From assembly GCA_947591605.1 (NCBI GenBank), contig CANQDF010000004.1, forward strand, positions 1 to 64,000: a DNA stretch of 64,000 bases, written 5' to 3'. This document shows positions 15,847 to 25,364 of this stretch, one piece after another. Numbering within the stretch: the first letter of the stretch is position 1; each line of letters starts with the position of its first letter. The DNA comes from an uncultured Clostridia bacterium (GTDB lineage: Bacteria > Bacillota > Clostridia > Lachnospirales > CAG-274). Below the pieces are notes generated by a model. That model ran no database searches and was not told the origin of the DNA. It saw only the letters and a list, made by a program, of their open reading frames with translations. The position numbers were made by a program, and so were the translations under genes.

Positions 15847-18774
15847 TTATTTAAGCCATTTTTTTATAGCCTCCTTAAGCTTTGATATTTCTATCGGCTT
15901 TGAAACATGGTCATTCATACCCGACTCTATTGAGCGGTAAATATCGTCCGAAAAGGCATCCGCACTCATAGCTATTATAGGTATGTTTTTAAGATCCTCA
16001 CGGTCTGATGAGCGTATTTCTCTCGCAGCCTCATATCCGTTTTTGTTTGGCATTTGTATATCCATAAAGATGAGGTCATAATATCCCGCAGGCTTTTCGT
16101 TTACAGTATCAACGGCTATCTGACCGTCAAATGCCTCTTCAACCTCAATACCCATCATACCAAGCAGCTCGCTTGCCACCTCACGGTTAAGCTCGTTGTC
16201 CTCAACAAGCAGTATCCTTTTGCCGCTGTAATCATCCAACGCAAAATCGTCAATGACATCCGCTGCGGTATGCTTATGCTCCTCCATAAGCGATGAGAGA
16301 ACGTATATCAGCCTGGAACGGAAAAGCGGCTTTGCGATAAAGGCATTTACGCCTGCGTCCCTTGCCTCCTGCTCCACATCCGCCCAGTCATATGCGGAGA
16401 GGATTATAATGGGTACATCGCTGCCGATTTTTTGGCGTATCTCCCTTGCGGTATCAACGCCGCTTTTGCCCGGCATTTTCCAGTCCAGAATAACTGCCGC
16501 ATAGTCATCGCTGCGGTTATGGCTGTCTACGACACGTTCCACAGCCTCGTCACCGCTCAATACCCATGAGGCGTCCACACCGATACTCTTAAGTATCTCA
16601 CCCGTATTTTCCGCCGCATCCTTTTCGTCATCGGCAACGAGTATTTTAAGGTTTTCAAGGTACCTTGTATCGCTCTCGGAAACATTTTGTATCGTAAGGT
16701 AAACTACCACGGTAAAAACAGAGCCCTCTCCAAGCTTGCTCTTTACCTTGATATTGCCGTCCATCATACGCACAATGTTTCTGGCAATGGGCATACCCAG
16801 ACCCGTGCCCTCTATCTTGCGTGATACGGAGTTGTTTGAGCGTGCAAACGGCTCAAATATCTCGTCAATAAACTCCTCCTCCATACCTATCCCGTTATCC
16901 TTAAACTCAAACTCAAAGCACGCCTTACCCTTGATATGCGATTTTATCTCCCTTATATCAAGAGATATGCTGCCGCCCTCGGGGGTAAACTTTACGGCAT
17001 TGCCCATAATATTTACAAATACCTGTCTGAGCCTCAGCGTATCGCCTATTACATCCTCATGCACAATATTGGAACTGTTCATGCTTATATTCTGATTTTT
17101 TGCCTTTATCTGAGGGTGCATAATAGTGAGCAGGCTCTCTGTCATCTCCGCAATGTTGAACGGCTCCTCCGAAAGGGTAACTTTGCCGCTTTCTATCTTT
17201 GACATATCAAGTATATCGTTTATAAGCGCAAGCAGATGCTTGCTTGAGGTATTTATTTTGTTAAGGCAGTCTGTAAGCCTTTCCTTATCGTCAAGATTCA
17301 TTGCCGCAACGGCAGTCATACCCATAACGGCATTCATAGGGGTGCGTATATCATGCGACATTCTTGACAGGAAATCGCTTTTTGCACGGTTTGCCGCCTC
17401 CGCAGCCTCAAAGGCATTTTTAAGCGCAGCCTTTGATTTAAGCTCTGCCTGTTTAAGCTGTGTAACGTCCTGTATTGCATAAAGCACGGAAACAGGCACG
17501 CCCTTTTCCCGTTTAAGGCATATTATGGCAGCATGCTCCCATCTGTCATTACCGCTGCGGTTTATATGATATTCATACTGTACATACTGCTTGTCGCCGC
17601 TGAGGTTTTTGCGTATGTTTTCCGCCGAGATCATTTCCTTTATGGAATAGGTATCCTCCTCATCAACATAAAACTTGTTTACATATTCCACAAGGTCGGA
17701 ATATTTGCCGTTTACGGGCATTCCGTCGGTTTTTTCAAGGTATGTATAGGTATTGTTTTTAAGGTCGATAAGTGCAAAGCGTATAAAAATATTGGTAACG
17801 CTTTTTATTATCTGCGATATTTCGTCGTTTTCGTTCATAAGGCGGCGTGCCTGCCTCTGCTTCATGACAACAAGAAAAATTATAAAGGCAATAAACGCAG
17901 CAATAACACTGCACACAAGCATTATACCCAATTTATTGGATCTGTTTATCATAATGTTTGTGACCTTTACCGGAAATACCTGTATATACATCCAGTCCGT
18001 ACCTTCAATTGGAGAAGCACAGGCATTGCCCACACCCTTGCCTGTGGAATATCGGTAGCTGTAGGAGGTATGCCCCTTAAATGCCTGCACAAGCTCGTTA
18101 TGCGTTTTACTGTCCATGCCGTTGTAATCCGAAAGGGTGCTCAGGATGTTTTCAAAATCATTGCTGCTTGTGGAAATAAGCACTTTGCCCGTATCGTCAC
18201 AGATAAACGAGGATGCGGGTTCATTAAAAAAGCTGGCGGAAATAAACCTCTCAAGCGTGGAAGATGTATAAATACCGTTAAGTACGCCTATGATCCTGCC
18301 CGAGCCGTAAACGGGCGCATAAAATACAAATATAGGTTCGTCAAATATTTGCGGTTCGTCTATAACTTCCACTCCTGAGTTTCCGTCCATAGCGTCCCGA
18401 AAATACGCTCTTTCGGATATATTGACATTTTTGTTTTCATCCACAGCGCATTCACCGTTTTCGTCTGCGTATATGATACGGTCAAAAGGAGTACGGTCTG
18501 CCACATCCTTAAAATTTTCCTCATAAAAGTCGTTGTCCTCAAAAACACTGCCCTGAAAATACGACAGCATGTACATATTTTTGTGAGCAGTCGATATTAC
18601 ATCCGAAATATGATGCGACGACTGTCTTGTGGCGTCCGAAACATACTCTATATTATTTTGCACTATCTGTTTGTCATTTGCTCGGATAAAAATAAAAAGT
18701 GATACCGTAATAAATATTATTATTAATATTGTAAACAAAAGCTGATATATAAAATCTTTTTTGTTATCACGCAT
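15847..18774 (-). CDS. Hybrid sensor histidine kinase with double CACHE sensor, PAS and two receiver domains
   Basis: A 975-residue membrane sensor. A transmembrane helix (about 10-32) is followed by an outside dCACHE domain (to about 275), a second helix (about 282-304), a PAS-like region (about 325-445), and HisKA with SHDIRTPMN (His474). The HATPase has KFTPEGG and GTGLGMPIA, and two receiver domains follow (ILDWKMPG and IFMDIQMPN). The chosen ATG has AAAGGAG 11 bases upstream; an in-frame GTG further up overlaps that site. No cognate regulator gene or histidine phosphotransferase is adjacent. A strong promoter lies 130 bp upstream. Confidence 0.92.
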   Translation of the reverse strand: MRDNKKDFIYQLLFTILIIIFITVSLFIFIRANDKQIVQNNIEYVSDATRQSSHHISDVISTAHKNMYMLSYFQGSVFEDNDFYEENFKDVADRTPFDRIIYADENGECAVDENKNVNISERAYFRDAMDGNSGVEVIDEPQIFDEPIFVFYAPVYGSGRIIGVLNGIYTSSTLERFISASFFNEPASSFICDDTGKVLISTSSNDFENILSTLSDYNGMDSKTHNELVQAFKGHTSYSYRYSTGKGVGNACASPIEGTDWMYIQVFPVKVTNIMINRSNKLGIMLVCSVIAAFIAFIIFLVVMKQRQARRLMNENDEISQIIKSVTNIFIRFALIDLKNNTYTYLEKTDGMPVNGKYSDLVEYVNKFYVDEEDTYSIKEMISAENIRKNLSGDKQYVQYEYHINRSGNDRWEHAAIICLKREKGVPVSVLYAIQDVTQLKQAELKSKAALKNAFEAAEAANRAKSDFLSRMSHDIRTPMNAVMGMTAVAAMNLDDKERLTDCLNKINTSSKHLLALINDILDMSKIESGKVTLSEEPFNIAEMTESLLTIMHPQIKAKNQNISMNSSNIVHEDVIGDTLRLRQVFVNIMGNAVKFTPEGGSISLDIREIKSHIKGKACFEFEFKDNGIGMEEEFIDEIFEPFARSNNSVSRKIEGTGLGMPIARNIVRMMDGNIKVKSKLGEGSVFTVVVYLTIQNVSESDTRYLENLKILVADDEKDAAENTGEILKSIGVDASWVLSGDEAVERVVDSHNRSDDYAAVILDWKMPGKSGVDTAREIRQKIGSDVPIIILSAYDWADVEQEARDAGVNAFIAKPLFRSRLIYVLSSLMEEHKHTAADVIDDFALDDYSGKRILLVEDNELNREVASELLGMMGIEVEEAFDGQIAVDTVNEKPAGYYDLIFMDIQMPNKNGYEAAREIRSSDREDLKNIPIIAMSADAFSDDIYRSIESGMNDHVSKPIEISKLKEAIKKWLK

Positions 18775-18904
18775 AATAATTGACGCTCCTTTTGCCGCAG
18801 CCACACAATATTGTCAATGATATTTGTACCACGCATATGCTGCATACTCACAACATTAAGCACTCAGCGCCTAAGAGGCGTAAGGCTTACTTGGTTTATA
18901 AATT

Positions 18905-18933
18905 ATTATATCATATTGCATAAACAAGGTCAA
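18905..18933 (-). promoter_or_regulatory. Sigma-A promoter of the hybrid kinase gene
   Basis: TTGACC (18933-18928), 17-bp spacer, TATAAT (18910-18905). It leaves a leader of about 125 nt that contains a short CGCCT-CTT-AGGCG hairpin; I do not recognise a riboswitch in it. Confidence 0.8.
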
Positions 18934-18965
18934 TAACGGTACTCCGCCGAAAATGTATTGTTATG

Positions 18966-19673
18966 CTATTTTACGCTTATGCTCAGGCACAGCACATATA
19001 CCTCGGCGGCGCCTGCCCTTTTAAGCACCTTTGCGCATTCGTCCGCAGTGCTGCCCGTTGTAAATATATCGTCTATTATAAGCACACTGCTGTCCTTTAA
19101 ATCCACGGTATCGTTACTTAATGCAAAGGCATTTTTAACGTTTTTGATACGTTCTTTTCTTTTAAGCTCATTTTGCGGCTTTGTCTTTTTTATCCTTACA
19201 AGTGCATTAATGCAAACCTGTCTGCGCTCCCTGCAATATACATCGGCAAGCAGCTCGCACTGGTTATATCCTCTCCTGCGCCGTCTTTCATCCGAAATAG
19301 GTACAGGCACTACATAGTCAACATAGGGTACCTCTTCAAGGTCAGCAAAATGTGCCATCTCCGTACCGAAAAATTTCGCATAGCCGCCCTTGCCCCTATA
19401 TTTGAAGCGGTGTATTGCCTCCCTTATCCTGTCCTCGTATCTGTATACGGCAAAGGCCTCGTCAAAATGCCTTTTGGTATTTCTGCAATGCCTGCACATA
19501 CCGGGATAGTCTATGGGCATACCGCACTTTTCGCATACATTGCCGCTTATGTACTCCGTCGCTTTCTCGCAATCACTGCAGAGGTATTTGTCGCTTTCTA
19601 TACCGATAAGCTCACTGCACAGGACGCAGCGCCTCGGATAGACAAAACGTATAAGCACATCCTTAAGCCTCAT
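18966..19673 (-). CDS. comF: ComF family phosphoribosyltransferase-like protein
   Basis: A 235-residue protein with an N-terminal zinc ribbon of four CXXC pairs (Cys16/19, 32/35, 47/50, 60/63) and a C-terminal PRTase domain whose phosphate loop is VLIIDDIFTTGSTA (197-210). This is the architecture of ComFC/GntX proteins, linked to DNA uptake in competent bacteria; its biochemical role is unsettled. AGGTGG fixes the start at this ATG rather than 12 codons upstream. No other competence genes are nearby. Confidence 0.88.
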   Translation of the reverse strand: MRLKDVLIRFVYPRRCVLCSELIGIESDKYLCSDCEKATEYISGNVCEKCGMPIDYPGMCRHCRNTKRHFDEAFAVYRYEDRIREAIHRFKYRGKGGYAKFFGTEMAHFADLEEVPYVDYVVPVPISDERRRRRGYNQCELLADVYCRERRQVCINALVRIKKTKPQNELKRKERIKNVKNAFALSNDTVDLKDSSVLIIDDIFTTGSTADECAKVLKRAGAAEVYVLCLSISVK

Positions 19674-19689
19674 TAGATCCACCTGTTTT

Positions 19690-19723
19690 AAAAGGTCTCC
19701 GGAAATCAATCCAAAGACCTTTT
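19690..19723 (-). terminator. Terminator after trpS
   Basis: A 9-bp stem AAAAGGTCT / AGACCTTTT with a 16-nt loop lies 28 bp after the trpS stop and just in front of comF. Confidence 0.65.
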
Positions 19724-19750
19724 TATTATGTTTTATAAAATGTATTTGCT

Positions 19751-20752
19751 TCAGACCGGAAAACCAACCTTCCTCTGAACCTTTCTTAAGGTTTTGTTTG
19801 CTATATAGGCTGCCTTTTCGGCGCCATCCTTTATGACCTTATCAATATATGCCTTATCCGAGCTAAGCTCCTTAAACCTTTCCTGTATAGGCCTAAGCTC
19901 CTCAATAACGGCATCGGCAACGCATTTTTTAAACTCGCCGTAGCCGCAACCGACAAACTCGCCCTCCGCCTCCTCGGCAGATTTGCCCGTTACCGCAGCA
20001 TAGATATTCAAAAGGTTTGATATGCCGGGCTTATCGGGGCTTAAGCGCACCTCATTGTCGGAATCGGTAACGGCTCTTTTTATCTTGTTTGCTGCCCTGC
20101 CAAGGTCGTCAAGCATATATATAACGTTATTGTCGTTATCCGACTCGGATTTGCTCATCTTCCTTTCCGGCTCCTGAAGACCCATTATCCTGGCGCCTAC
20201 CTTTGGTATATATCCGTCCGGCACCGTAAATACATCCCCGTAAATATTATTGAACCTTTCGGCTATATCCCTTGTTATTTCAAGGTGCTGCCTCTGATCC
20301 TCACCTACGGGCACAAGGTCGGCATTATACAAAAGTATATCTGCTGCCATAAGCACGGGATAGGTAAAAAGGCCTGCATTTATATTGTCCGCATGCTTTG
20401 CCGATTTATCCTTAAACTGCGTCATACGGCTCAGCTCACCCATATAGGTAAAGCAGTTGAGCACCCACGCAAGCTCCGCATGAGCCTTTACATCCGATTG
20501 TACATATAGTATATTTTTTTCCGGGTCAATACCTATTGCCATAAACAATGTGAGCAGATCCCTTGTTTTTTTACGCAGCTCGGTGGGATCCTGACGTACT
20601 GTTATGGCGTGCATATTTGCTATGGCATATATGCAGTTATATTCGTTTTGAAGATTCTTCCAGTTTTTGAGCGCTCCCAAGTAGTTGCCCAATGATGGTA
20701 TGCCCGAAGGCTGCATTGCACTGTATATTATCTTTTTGTTTTCTTCACTCAT
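19751..20752 (-). CDS. trpS: Tryptophanyl-tRNA synthetase
   Basis: A 333-residue class I aminoacyl-tRNA synthetase that charges tRNA(Trp). The HIGH-like motif is [12 protein letters not shown] (15-26), where the His is Ser as in some TrpRS, and KMSKS is at 198-202. Length is normal for the bacterial enzyme. It overlaps argF by four bases (ATGA), an unusual pairing. No T-box is seen ahead of the operon. Confidence 0.95.
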   Translation of the reverse strand: MSEENKKIIYSAMQPSGIPSLGNYLGALKNWKNLQNEYNCIYAIANMHAITVRQDPTELRKKTRDLLTLFMAIGIDPEKNILYVQSDVKAHAELAWVLNCFTYMGELSRMTQFKDKSAKHADNINAGLFTYPVLMAADILLYNADLVPVGEDQRQHLEITRDIAERFNNIYGDVFTVPDGYIPKVGARIMGLQEPERKMSKSESDNDNNVIYMLDDLGRAANKIKRAVTDSDNEVRLSPDKPGISNLLNIYAAVTGKSAEEAEGEFVGCGYGEFKKCVADAVIEELRPIQERFKELSSDKAYIDKVIKDGAEKAAYIANKTLRKVQRKVGFPV

Positions 20753-21747
20753 AATTGATCCATGAGGGTAGCATACATAACAGCCTTAATTGTGTGCATA
20801 CGGTTTTCCGCCTCGTCAAACACAACAGACTGCGCCGATTCAAACACCTCGTCTGTAACCTCCATTTCCGATATTCCGAATTTTTCGTTTATTTGTCTGC
20901 CTATGGTAGTTTTTAAATCATGAAAGGCGGGCAGACAGTGCATAAACACAGCATTTTCGCCTGCATTTTTCATTACATCGGCGGTGACCTGATAAGGCGA
21001 AAGCTTTTCAATACGCTCCTGCCAGACCTCGTCAGGCTCACCCATTGATACCCAGACATCGGTATAAACAACATCTACGCCCTTTACGGCGTCAATATCC
21101 TCGCTGAGGGTAAGCGTACAGCCGTTTTCCTCCGCTGTCGCACGGCACTTGTCAACAAGCTCCTTATCCGGGAAAAACTCTTTGTTTGTGCATATGGTAA
21201 AATCGATACCCATTTTTGCACATGCAACCATAAGCGAATTGCCCATATTGTACCTTGCATCACCCATATAGGCAAATTTTATGCCTTTCAGCCTGCCAAA
21301 GTGCTCACGCACGGTAAGCAGATCCGCAAGTATCTGTGTTGGGTGCGACTCGTTTGTAAGCCCGTTCCATACGGGTACGCCCGCATACCTTGCTATTTCC
21401 TCAACTATGGACTGTTCAAAACCACGGTATTCAATACCGTCATACATCCTGCCGAGCACCCTTGCCGTGTCGGCAATGCTCTCCTTTTTGCCTATCTGCG
21501 AACCCGTTGGGTCAAGATAGGTAACGTTCATACCCATATCATGTGCCGCCACCTCAAACGAGCAGCGTGTCCTTGTGCTTGTTTTTTCAAATATAAGGGC
21601 AATGTTTTTGCCCGTAAGACAGGGATCGTATATGCCGTTTTTCTTTTTATTTTTAAGCTCCGCAGCCAAATCCAGCAGATATTGTATCTCCTCGGATGTA
21701 AAATCCAGCATTTTTAAAAAATGTCTGCCCTTTAAATTAACACTCAT
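20749..21747 (-). CDS. argF: Ornithine carbamoyltransferase
   Basis: A 332-residue enzyme that makes citrulline from ornithine and carbamoyl phosphate, or runs in reverse in arginine breakdown. It has STRTR (57-61), HPTQ (135-138), DVWVSMGE (230-237) and HCLP (270-273). Length and sequence fit both anabolic ArgF and catabolic ArcB; no arcA, arcC or other arg genes are in the window to decide. GGAGG eight bases upstream supports this ATG. It is the first gene of an argF-trpS operon. Confidence 0.92.
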   Translation of the reverse strand: MSVNLKGRHFLKMLDFTSEEIQYLLDLAAELKNKKKNGIYDPCLTGKNIALIFEKTSTRTRCSFEVAAHDMGMNVTYLDPTGSQIGKKESIADTARVLGRMYDGIEYRGFEQSIVEEIARYAGVPVWNGLTNESHPTQILADLLTVREHFGRLKGIKFAYMGDARYNMGNSLMVACAKMGIDFTICTNKEFFPDKELVDKCRATAEENGCTLTLSEDIDAVKGVDVVYTDVWVSMGEPDEVWQERIEKLSPYQVTADVMKNAGENAVFMHCLPAFHDLKTTIGRQINEKFGISEMEVTDEVFESAQSVVFDEAENRMHTIKAVMYATLMDQL

Positions 21748-21785
21748 TAAAGCAACCTCCAAACAAATCTTTAGTTATAGCTTAC

Positions 21786-21814
21786 ATTATACACCATAAC
21801 AGACAATTATTCAA
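21786..21814 (-). promoter_or_regulatory. Sigma-A promoter of argF-trpS
   Basis: TTGAAT (21814-21809), 17-bp spacer, TATAAT (21791-21786), about 40 bp ahead of the argF start. The -35 box touches the 3' end of the MATE gene. Confidence 0.8.
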
Positions 21815-21820
21815 GGTGAA

Positions 21821-23173
21821 TTAACAACTTTGCATGGCAGCCCTTTCCTTTTTTCTTACAAGGTAAAAGCATACCGCAAAAAATATTATGCCGTACACCG
21901 TAGTTATAGGGGTAGCCATGCCTACCCACATAAGCGACGCACCCGGCACCCTTGACATAAGGACGGAAACCGGTATGCGTACAAAAAATGCCGAGGTAAT
22001 GCCCTGCAGCATTACGGGCATACTTCTGCCGCTGCCGTTAAAATAACCTATACTGCTGAAGAGTACACAGGTAAGTATACAGTCGGCACAAAAGCCCTTA
22101 AGGTATGCACTGCTCTGCACAATTACCTCACTGTCGTCCGTAAAGAATGAAGAAAGGAATCCCCCTCCCAAAAAACCCAACAAAAAGATAAACACACCCA
22201 CGGTACAGCCCGCAGCTATGGCTGTGATAAAGCCCCGTTTGGCTCTTTCGGGCTTTGCCGCACCTATATTTTGCGCAACAAAAGCCGAAACGCTTTGCAT
22301 TATGGATGACGGAACAAGCATGATAAAGCTGACTATTTTCTGTGCCACACCGTACCCCGCCGAGGGCATAAGCCCCATATGGTTTATAATGGTATTGACC
22401 ACAAGAAACGATATTTGAACCATGGTTTCCTGCAAAGCAATCGGCACTCCTATATTTAATATATGCTTAAGCTCCTTATTGTCTATCCTGCACATTGATC
22501 TGTCAAAGCTTATGGGCAGGCTTTGGTGCTTAAGCACAAACACAGACACAAGCACGGATATGAGCTGTGCCAACACGGTAGCTATCGCAGCACCGGCAAC
22601 ATCCATGCCAAATGCGCCCACAAGCACAAAATCGCCTATTATATTTACGGCACACGCAACACACACAAATATAAACGGCAGGTTTGCATTGCCCACACCC
22701 CTTAAAACGGAGCTTATAACATTATATGCTATAATTATGAGTATGCCGCCCGAGCATATGCGTATGTAGGTCACCGCCTTGGCTGCCGATTCCTGCGGTA
22801 CCTGCATAATACTTACTATATTTACCGCAAACAGCTCCAGCAGGGCCGTTAAAATTATACCGATCACAACAAAAAGTATTATTGTTGTACCGACAGTCCT
22901 GCCTGCCGATTTTTTGTCGTTTTCTCCTATATGCTGACCTATTACAACAGTCGCTCCCATCGCAAGACCCGTTATTATAAAGGTCACCATCTGCATAAAA
23001 GCACTGCCTGTGCCTACAGCGGATATGCTTGACGCCTCACCGTATCTGCCTACTACAAGCAGATCCACCGCACCATATGCAGCCTGCAGCACCAATGCCC
23101 CCAGAACGGGCAGAGTAAAGCGCACAAGGGAACCAAATATAGAGCCCTCCACAAACGGATTTTTATTTTCCAA
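21821..23173 (-). CDS. MATE family efflux transporter
   Basis: A 450-residue membrane protein with twelve predicted helices in two homologous halves, typical of MATE exporters (FTLPVLGALVLQAAYGAVDLLVVGR near the start, in the DinF/NorM-like branch). It would export drugs or metabolites by Na+ or H+ antiport; the substrate is unknown. GGAGG precedes the start. It lies downstream of the ABC operon but is separated from it by a mobile repeat with its duplicated hairpin. Confidence 0.9.
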   Translation of the reverse strand: MENKNPFVEGSIFGSLVRFTLPVLGALVLQAAYGAVDLLVVGRYGEASSISAVGTGSAFMQMVTFIITGLAMGATVVIGQHIGENDKKSAGRTVGTTIILFVVIGIILTALLELFAVNIVSIMQVPQESAAKAVTYIRICSGGILIIIAYNVISSVLRGVGNANLPFIFVCVACAVNIIGDFVLVGAFGMDVAGAAIATVLAQLISVLVSVFVLKHQSLPISFDRSMCRIDNKELKHILNIGVPIALQETMVQISFLVVNTIINHMGLMPSAGYGVAQKIVSFIMLVPSSIMQSVSAFVAQNIGAAKPERAKRGFITAIAAGCTVGVFIFLLGFLGGGFLSSFFTDDSEVIVQSSAYLKGFCADCILTCVLFSSIGYFNGSGRSMPVMLQGITSAFFVRIPVSVLMSRVPGASLMWVGMATPITTVYGIIFFAVCFYLVRKKERAAMQSC

Positions 23174-23276
23174 ATAAACACCTCCGTATTATGCACGTAG
23201 TCTATGGCTTTAATCTTTTAAAGACAAGCCGTTTTTGGCAATACCACGGGACAGCCCTCACCGCCTATATGCCGAA

Positions 23277-23294
23277 AGCTGCCTTGCGACAGCT
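23277..23294. repeat. Direct repeat (outer copy) flanking repeat A: hairpin palindrome
   Basis: AGCTGCCTTGCGACAGCT: a 7-bp inverted repeat around TTGC, with one mismatch in the right arm. It duplicates the hairpin at 23535-23552 with a single base change. Confidence 0.8.
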
Positions 23295-23534
23295 CAGACT
23301 GTCAAAAAGCCTAAAATCAGATTCAAAAAATGATTTTTTAAGAGTTTAAACTTACAAAAGCACTTCAAGGTAATTTAAGCGCCGCAGGCTAAAATCCGCA
23401 GGACGAGCTTTGCCCGTCCGAGGAAAAGAGGGAGTGTCGAGCGATAGCGAGGCGCGAATCTCTTTGTACTCTGTGAAAAAAATGCAGGAAATGTGTGCAT
23501 TTCCTGCAAGCGTGTCGACTTTTTCGACACGCAG
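23295..23534 (-). mobile_element. Small non-autonomous repeat element, copy A (240 bp)
   Basis: This is the same element as at 36.2 and 56.5 kb, in opposite orientation. It has imperfect terminal inverted repeats; the right-hand terminus reads CTGCGTGTCGAAAAAG on the minus strand and the left-hand terminus CAGACTGTCAAAAAG on the plus strand. Inside, in element order, are a GTGTCGA/TCGACAC hairpin, a GCAGGAAATG/CATTTCCTGC hairpin followed by a T-run, and the hairpin GGACGGGCAAAGCTCGTCC. No open reading frame of its own is convincing. It sits between the ABC ATPase and MATE genes, flanked by 18-bp duplications that are themselves hairpins. Confidence 0.8.
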
Positions 23535-23552
23535 AGCTGCCTTGCGGCAGCT
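23535..23552 (-). terminator. Hairpin after the ABC ATPase gene; inner direct repeat of repeat A
   Basis: AGCTGCCTTGCGGCAGCT is a perfect 7-bp hairpin starting two bases after the stop codon of the ATPase gene. It was probably the operon's terminator hairpin before the repeat inserted; the T-run that should follow is now replaced by the element. Confidence 0.6.
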
Positions 23553-23554
23553 TT

Positions 23555-24349
23555 TTAATCAAGCAGCATTCTGTCATTTTCCATCTTTTCACCGCTTGCC
23601 TTTTCAAACATATTAAGCAAATCGGGAACATCAAGCCCCTTTTTCTCCTCGGCATTTATATTAAGTATACAGTTGCCCTTATTCATCATTATGAGTCTGT
23701 TGCCTACCCTGAGAGCGTCACGCATATTATGTGTGACCATCATTGCGGTAAGCTTGTTTTCACCCACTATTTTTACCGTAAGCTCAAGCACCTTTGCTGC
23801 CGTTTTTGGGTCGAGCGCTGCCGTATGCTCGTCAAGCAGCAGTATCTTTGGATGATGGAAGGACGCCATAAGCAGCGTAAGCGCCTGCCTCTGTCCTCCC
23901 GAAAGAAAACGTGTCTTGTCCTTAAGGCGGTTTTCAAGCCCAAGGTCAAGCTGTGAGAGCACCTCTCTGAAATAGTCCCTCTCCTTGTTGGTTATGCCCC
24001 ACTTCAATGTCCTGGGCTTACCCCTTCTGTAAGCAATTGCAAGGTTCTCCTCAATAGTCATATCGGTAGCGGTACCCATGCGGGGGTCCTGAAACACTCT
24101 GCCTATATGCTTTGCCCTTTTATATACGGGCATCCTTGTAACATCCGTATTGTCTATCTCTATTTTACCGGAGGTAATCACAAAATTGCCTGCAATTGCA
24201 TTTAACATAGTGGATTTGCCTGCTCCGTTACCTCCTATTATGGTTATAAAATCACCCTGTTCAACATCCAGGTCTATTCCCTTTAAGACATGCTTTTCGT
24301 TAATGGTGCCCTGTTCAAATATCTGATGTACTTCACTGAGCTTAAGCAT
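23555..24349 (-). CDS. ABC transporter ATP-binding protein (ABC_sub_bind-type importer)
   Basis: A 264-residue ATPase with Walker A GGNGAGKST (39-47), signature LSGGQ (149-153) and Walker B LLLDE (170-174). It energises uptake together with the permease and lipoprotein encoded just upstream. The start overlaps the permease by eight bases with GGGGAGG in front. Importers of this family in streptococci have been tied to tryptophan uptake, but the ligand here is not known. Confidence 0.9.
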   Translation of the reverse strand: MLKLSEVHQIFEQGTINEKHVLKGIDLDVEQGDFITIIGGNGAGKSTMLNAIAGNFVITSGKIEIDNTDVTRMPVYKRAKHIGRVFQDPRMGTATDMTIEENLAIAYRRGKPRTLKWGITNKERDYFREVLSQLDLGLENRLKDKTRFLSGGQRQALTLLMASFHHPKILLLDEHTAALDPKTAAKVLELTVKIVGENKLTAMMVTHNMRDALRVGNRLIMMNKGNCILNINAEEKKGLDVPDLLNMFEKASGEKMENDRMLLD

Positions 24350-25247
24350 TTTGGCTGCCTCCCCTCTTTACGCTGTTTTTAAGGTTTTTGGTTACCATAT
24401 CCCTTACACCCGGGAAGCAAAGGGCAATTACCAGCATTACGGCGCTTATAAGCTTCATATCGTCCGCACGCAGACCAAGCTTGAGCACTATCGCTATTAT
24501 TATCCTGTAAAGCACGGAGCCGAGTGCCACCGCTATAAGCGAGTGCAGTATATTTCTTTTGCCGAATACGACCTCGCCTATGATGACCGAGGCAAGACCT
24601 ATAACTATTGTACCTATACCCATACTGATGTCGGCAAAGCTGTTGTACTGTGCAACAAGCGATGCGGAAAGCGCTATAAGGCCGTTGCCGAGCATAACAC
24701 CTATTATTATGGTCTTGTTTGTATCCACGCCCTGAGCGCTTATCATATTTTTATTGTCACCGGTAGCACGGATAACATATCCTGTTTCCGTATTGAAAAA
24801 CCACCACAAAAAAGCAATAACAAGCACTGTAAGTATAAGGCCTGCCACTATTGCGGCAACGTCCTTTTCAAGCCCCATATCCGATAGCATTGTAAGCAGG
24901 GTGCCCTTTTTGAGCAGCGGTATGTTTGATTTACCCATCACTCGGAGGTTTACCGACCAAAGCGCCGTCATTGTAAGTATACCCGCAAGCAAAGCGGGGA
25001 TCTTGAATTTTGTATGCAGCACGCCCGTTACAAGCCCTGCCACAAGCCCTGCACCGAGCGCAGCCACGGTTGAAACAAGCGGAGATACGCCGCCCGTTAT
25101 AAGCCTGCAGGTGACCGCCGCACCAAGCGTAAAGCAGCCCTCTGCCGTAAGGTCGGCAATATCAAGTATCCTGTAGGTTATGTACACGCCTATTGCCATA
25201 ACCGCCCACAGCAAGCCCTGTGCACCCGCATTAATAAACAAACTCAT
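24342..25247 (-). CDS. ABC transporter permease (branched-chain amino-acid permease-like)
   Basis: A 301-residue integral membrane protein with about eight to nine hydrophobic helices and the ADLTAEGCFTLGAAV and VLGNGLIALSASL features of permeases that pair with ABC_sub_bind lipoproteins. It forms the channel of the importer. AAGGAG gives the start. A stem-loop separates it from the binding-protein gene, which may let the binding protein be made in excess. Confidence 0.9.
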   Translation of the reverse strand: MSLFINAGAQGLLWAVMAIGVYITYRILDIADLTAEGCFTLGAAVTCRLITGGVSPLVSTVAALGAGLVAGLVTGVLHTKFKIPALLAGILTMTALWSVNLRVMGKSNIPLLKKGTLLTMLSDMGLEKDVAAIVAGLILTVLVIAFLWWFFNTETGYVIRATGDNKNMISAQGVDTNKTIIIGVMLGNGLIALSASLVAQYNSFADISMGIGTIVIGLASVIIGEVVFGKRNILHSLIAVALGSVLYRIIIAIVLKLGLRADDMKLISAVMLVIALCFPGVRDMVTKNLKNSVKRGGSQNA

Positions 25248-25277
25248 TATAATTCTCCTTTAACTGTAGTATTTTAT

Positions 25278-25306
25278 GTCTGCCTTAAAATAAGATAAGG
25301 GCAGAC
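25278..25306 (-). promoter_or_regulatory. Intercistronic stem-loop between binding protein and permease
   Basis: GTCTGCC and GGCAGAC form a 7-bp stem with a 15-nt loop in the 117-bp gap. No T-run follows, so it may stabilise or process the upstream mRNA instead of stopping transcription fully. Confidence 0.5.
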
Positions 25307-25364
25307 ACTATCATCTACCCTTTTAATCTTAGGAGTTTACGGTATTTAATACTGCTTAAAAAAT

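Noticed and set aside
17533-18378. 281-codon plus-strand open frame
   Set aside because: Antisense to the hybrid histidine kinase and without recognisable motifs or start signals.
18775-18904. Riboswitch in the leader of the hybrid kinase gene
   Set aside because: Only a 5-bp hairpin is seen; no c-di-GMP, SAM or other riboswitch core could be matched.
23410-23616. Small open frames in the repeat elements (also 36065-36286), giving similar peptides with KEGVSSDSEARISLY
   Set aside because: They are translations of the repeat's hairpins, run into different flanking sequence at each place, and have no ribosome sites. The similarity reflects the repeated DNA, not a protein family.
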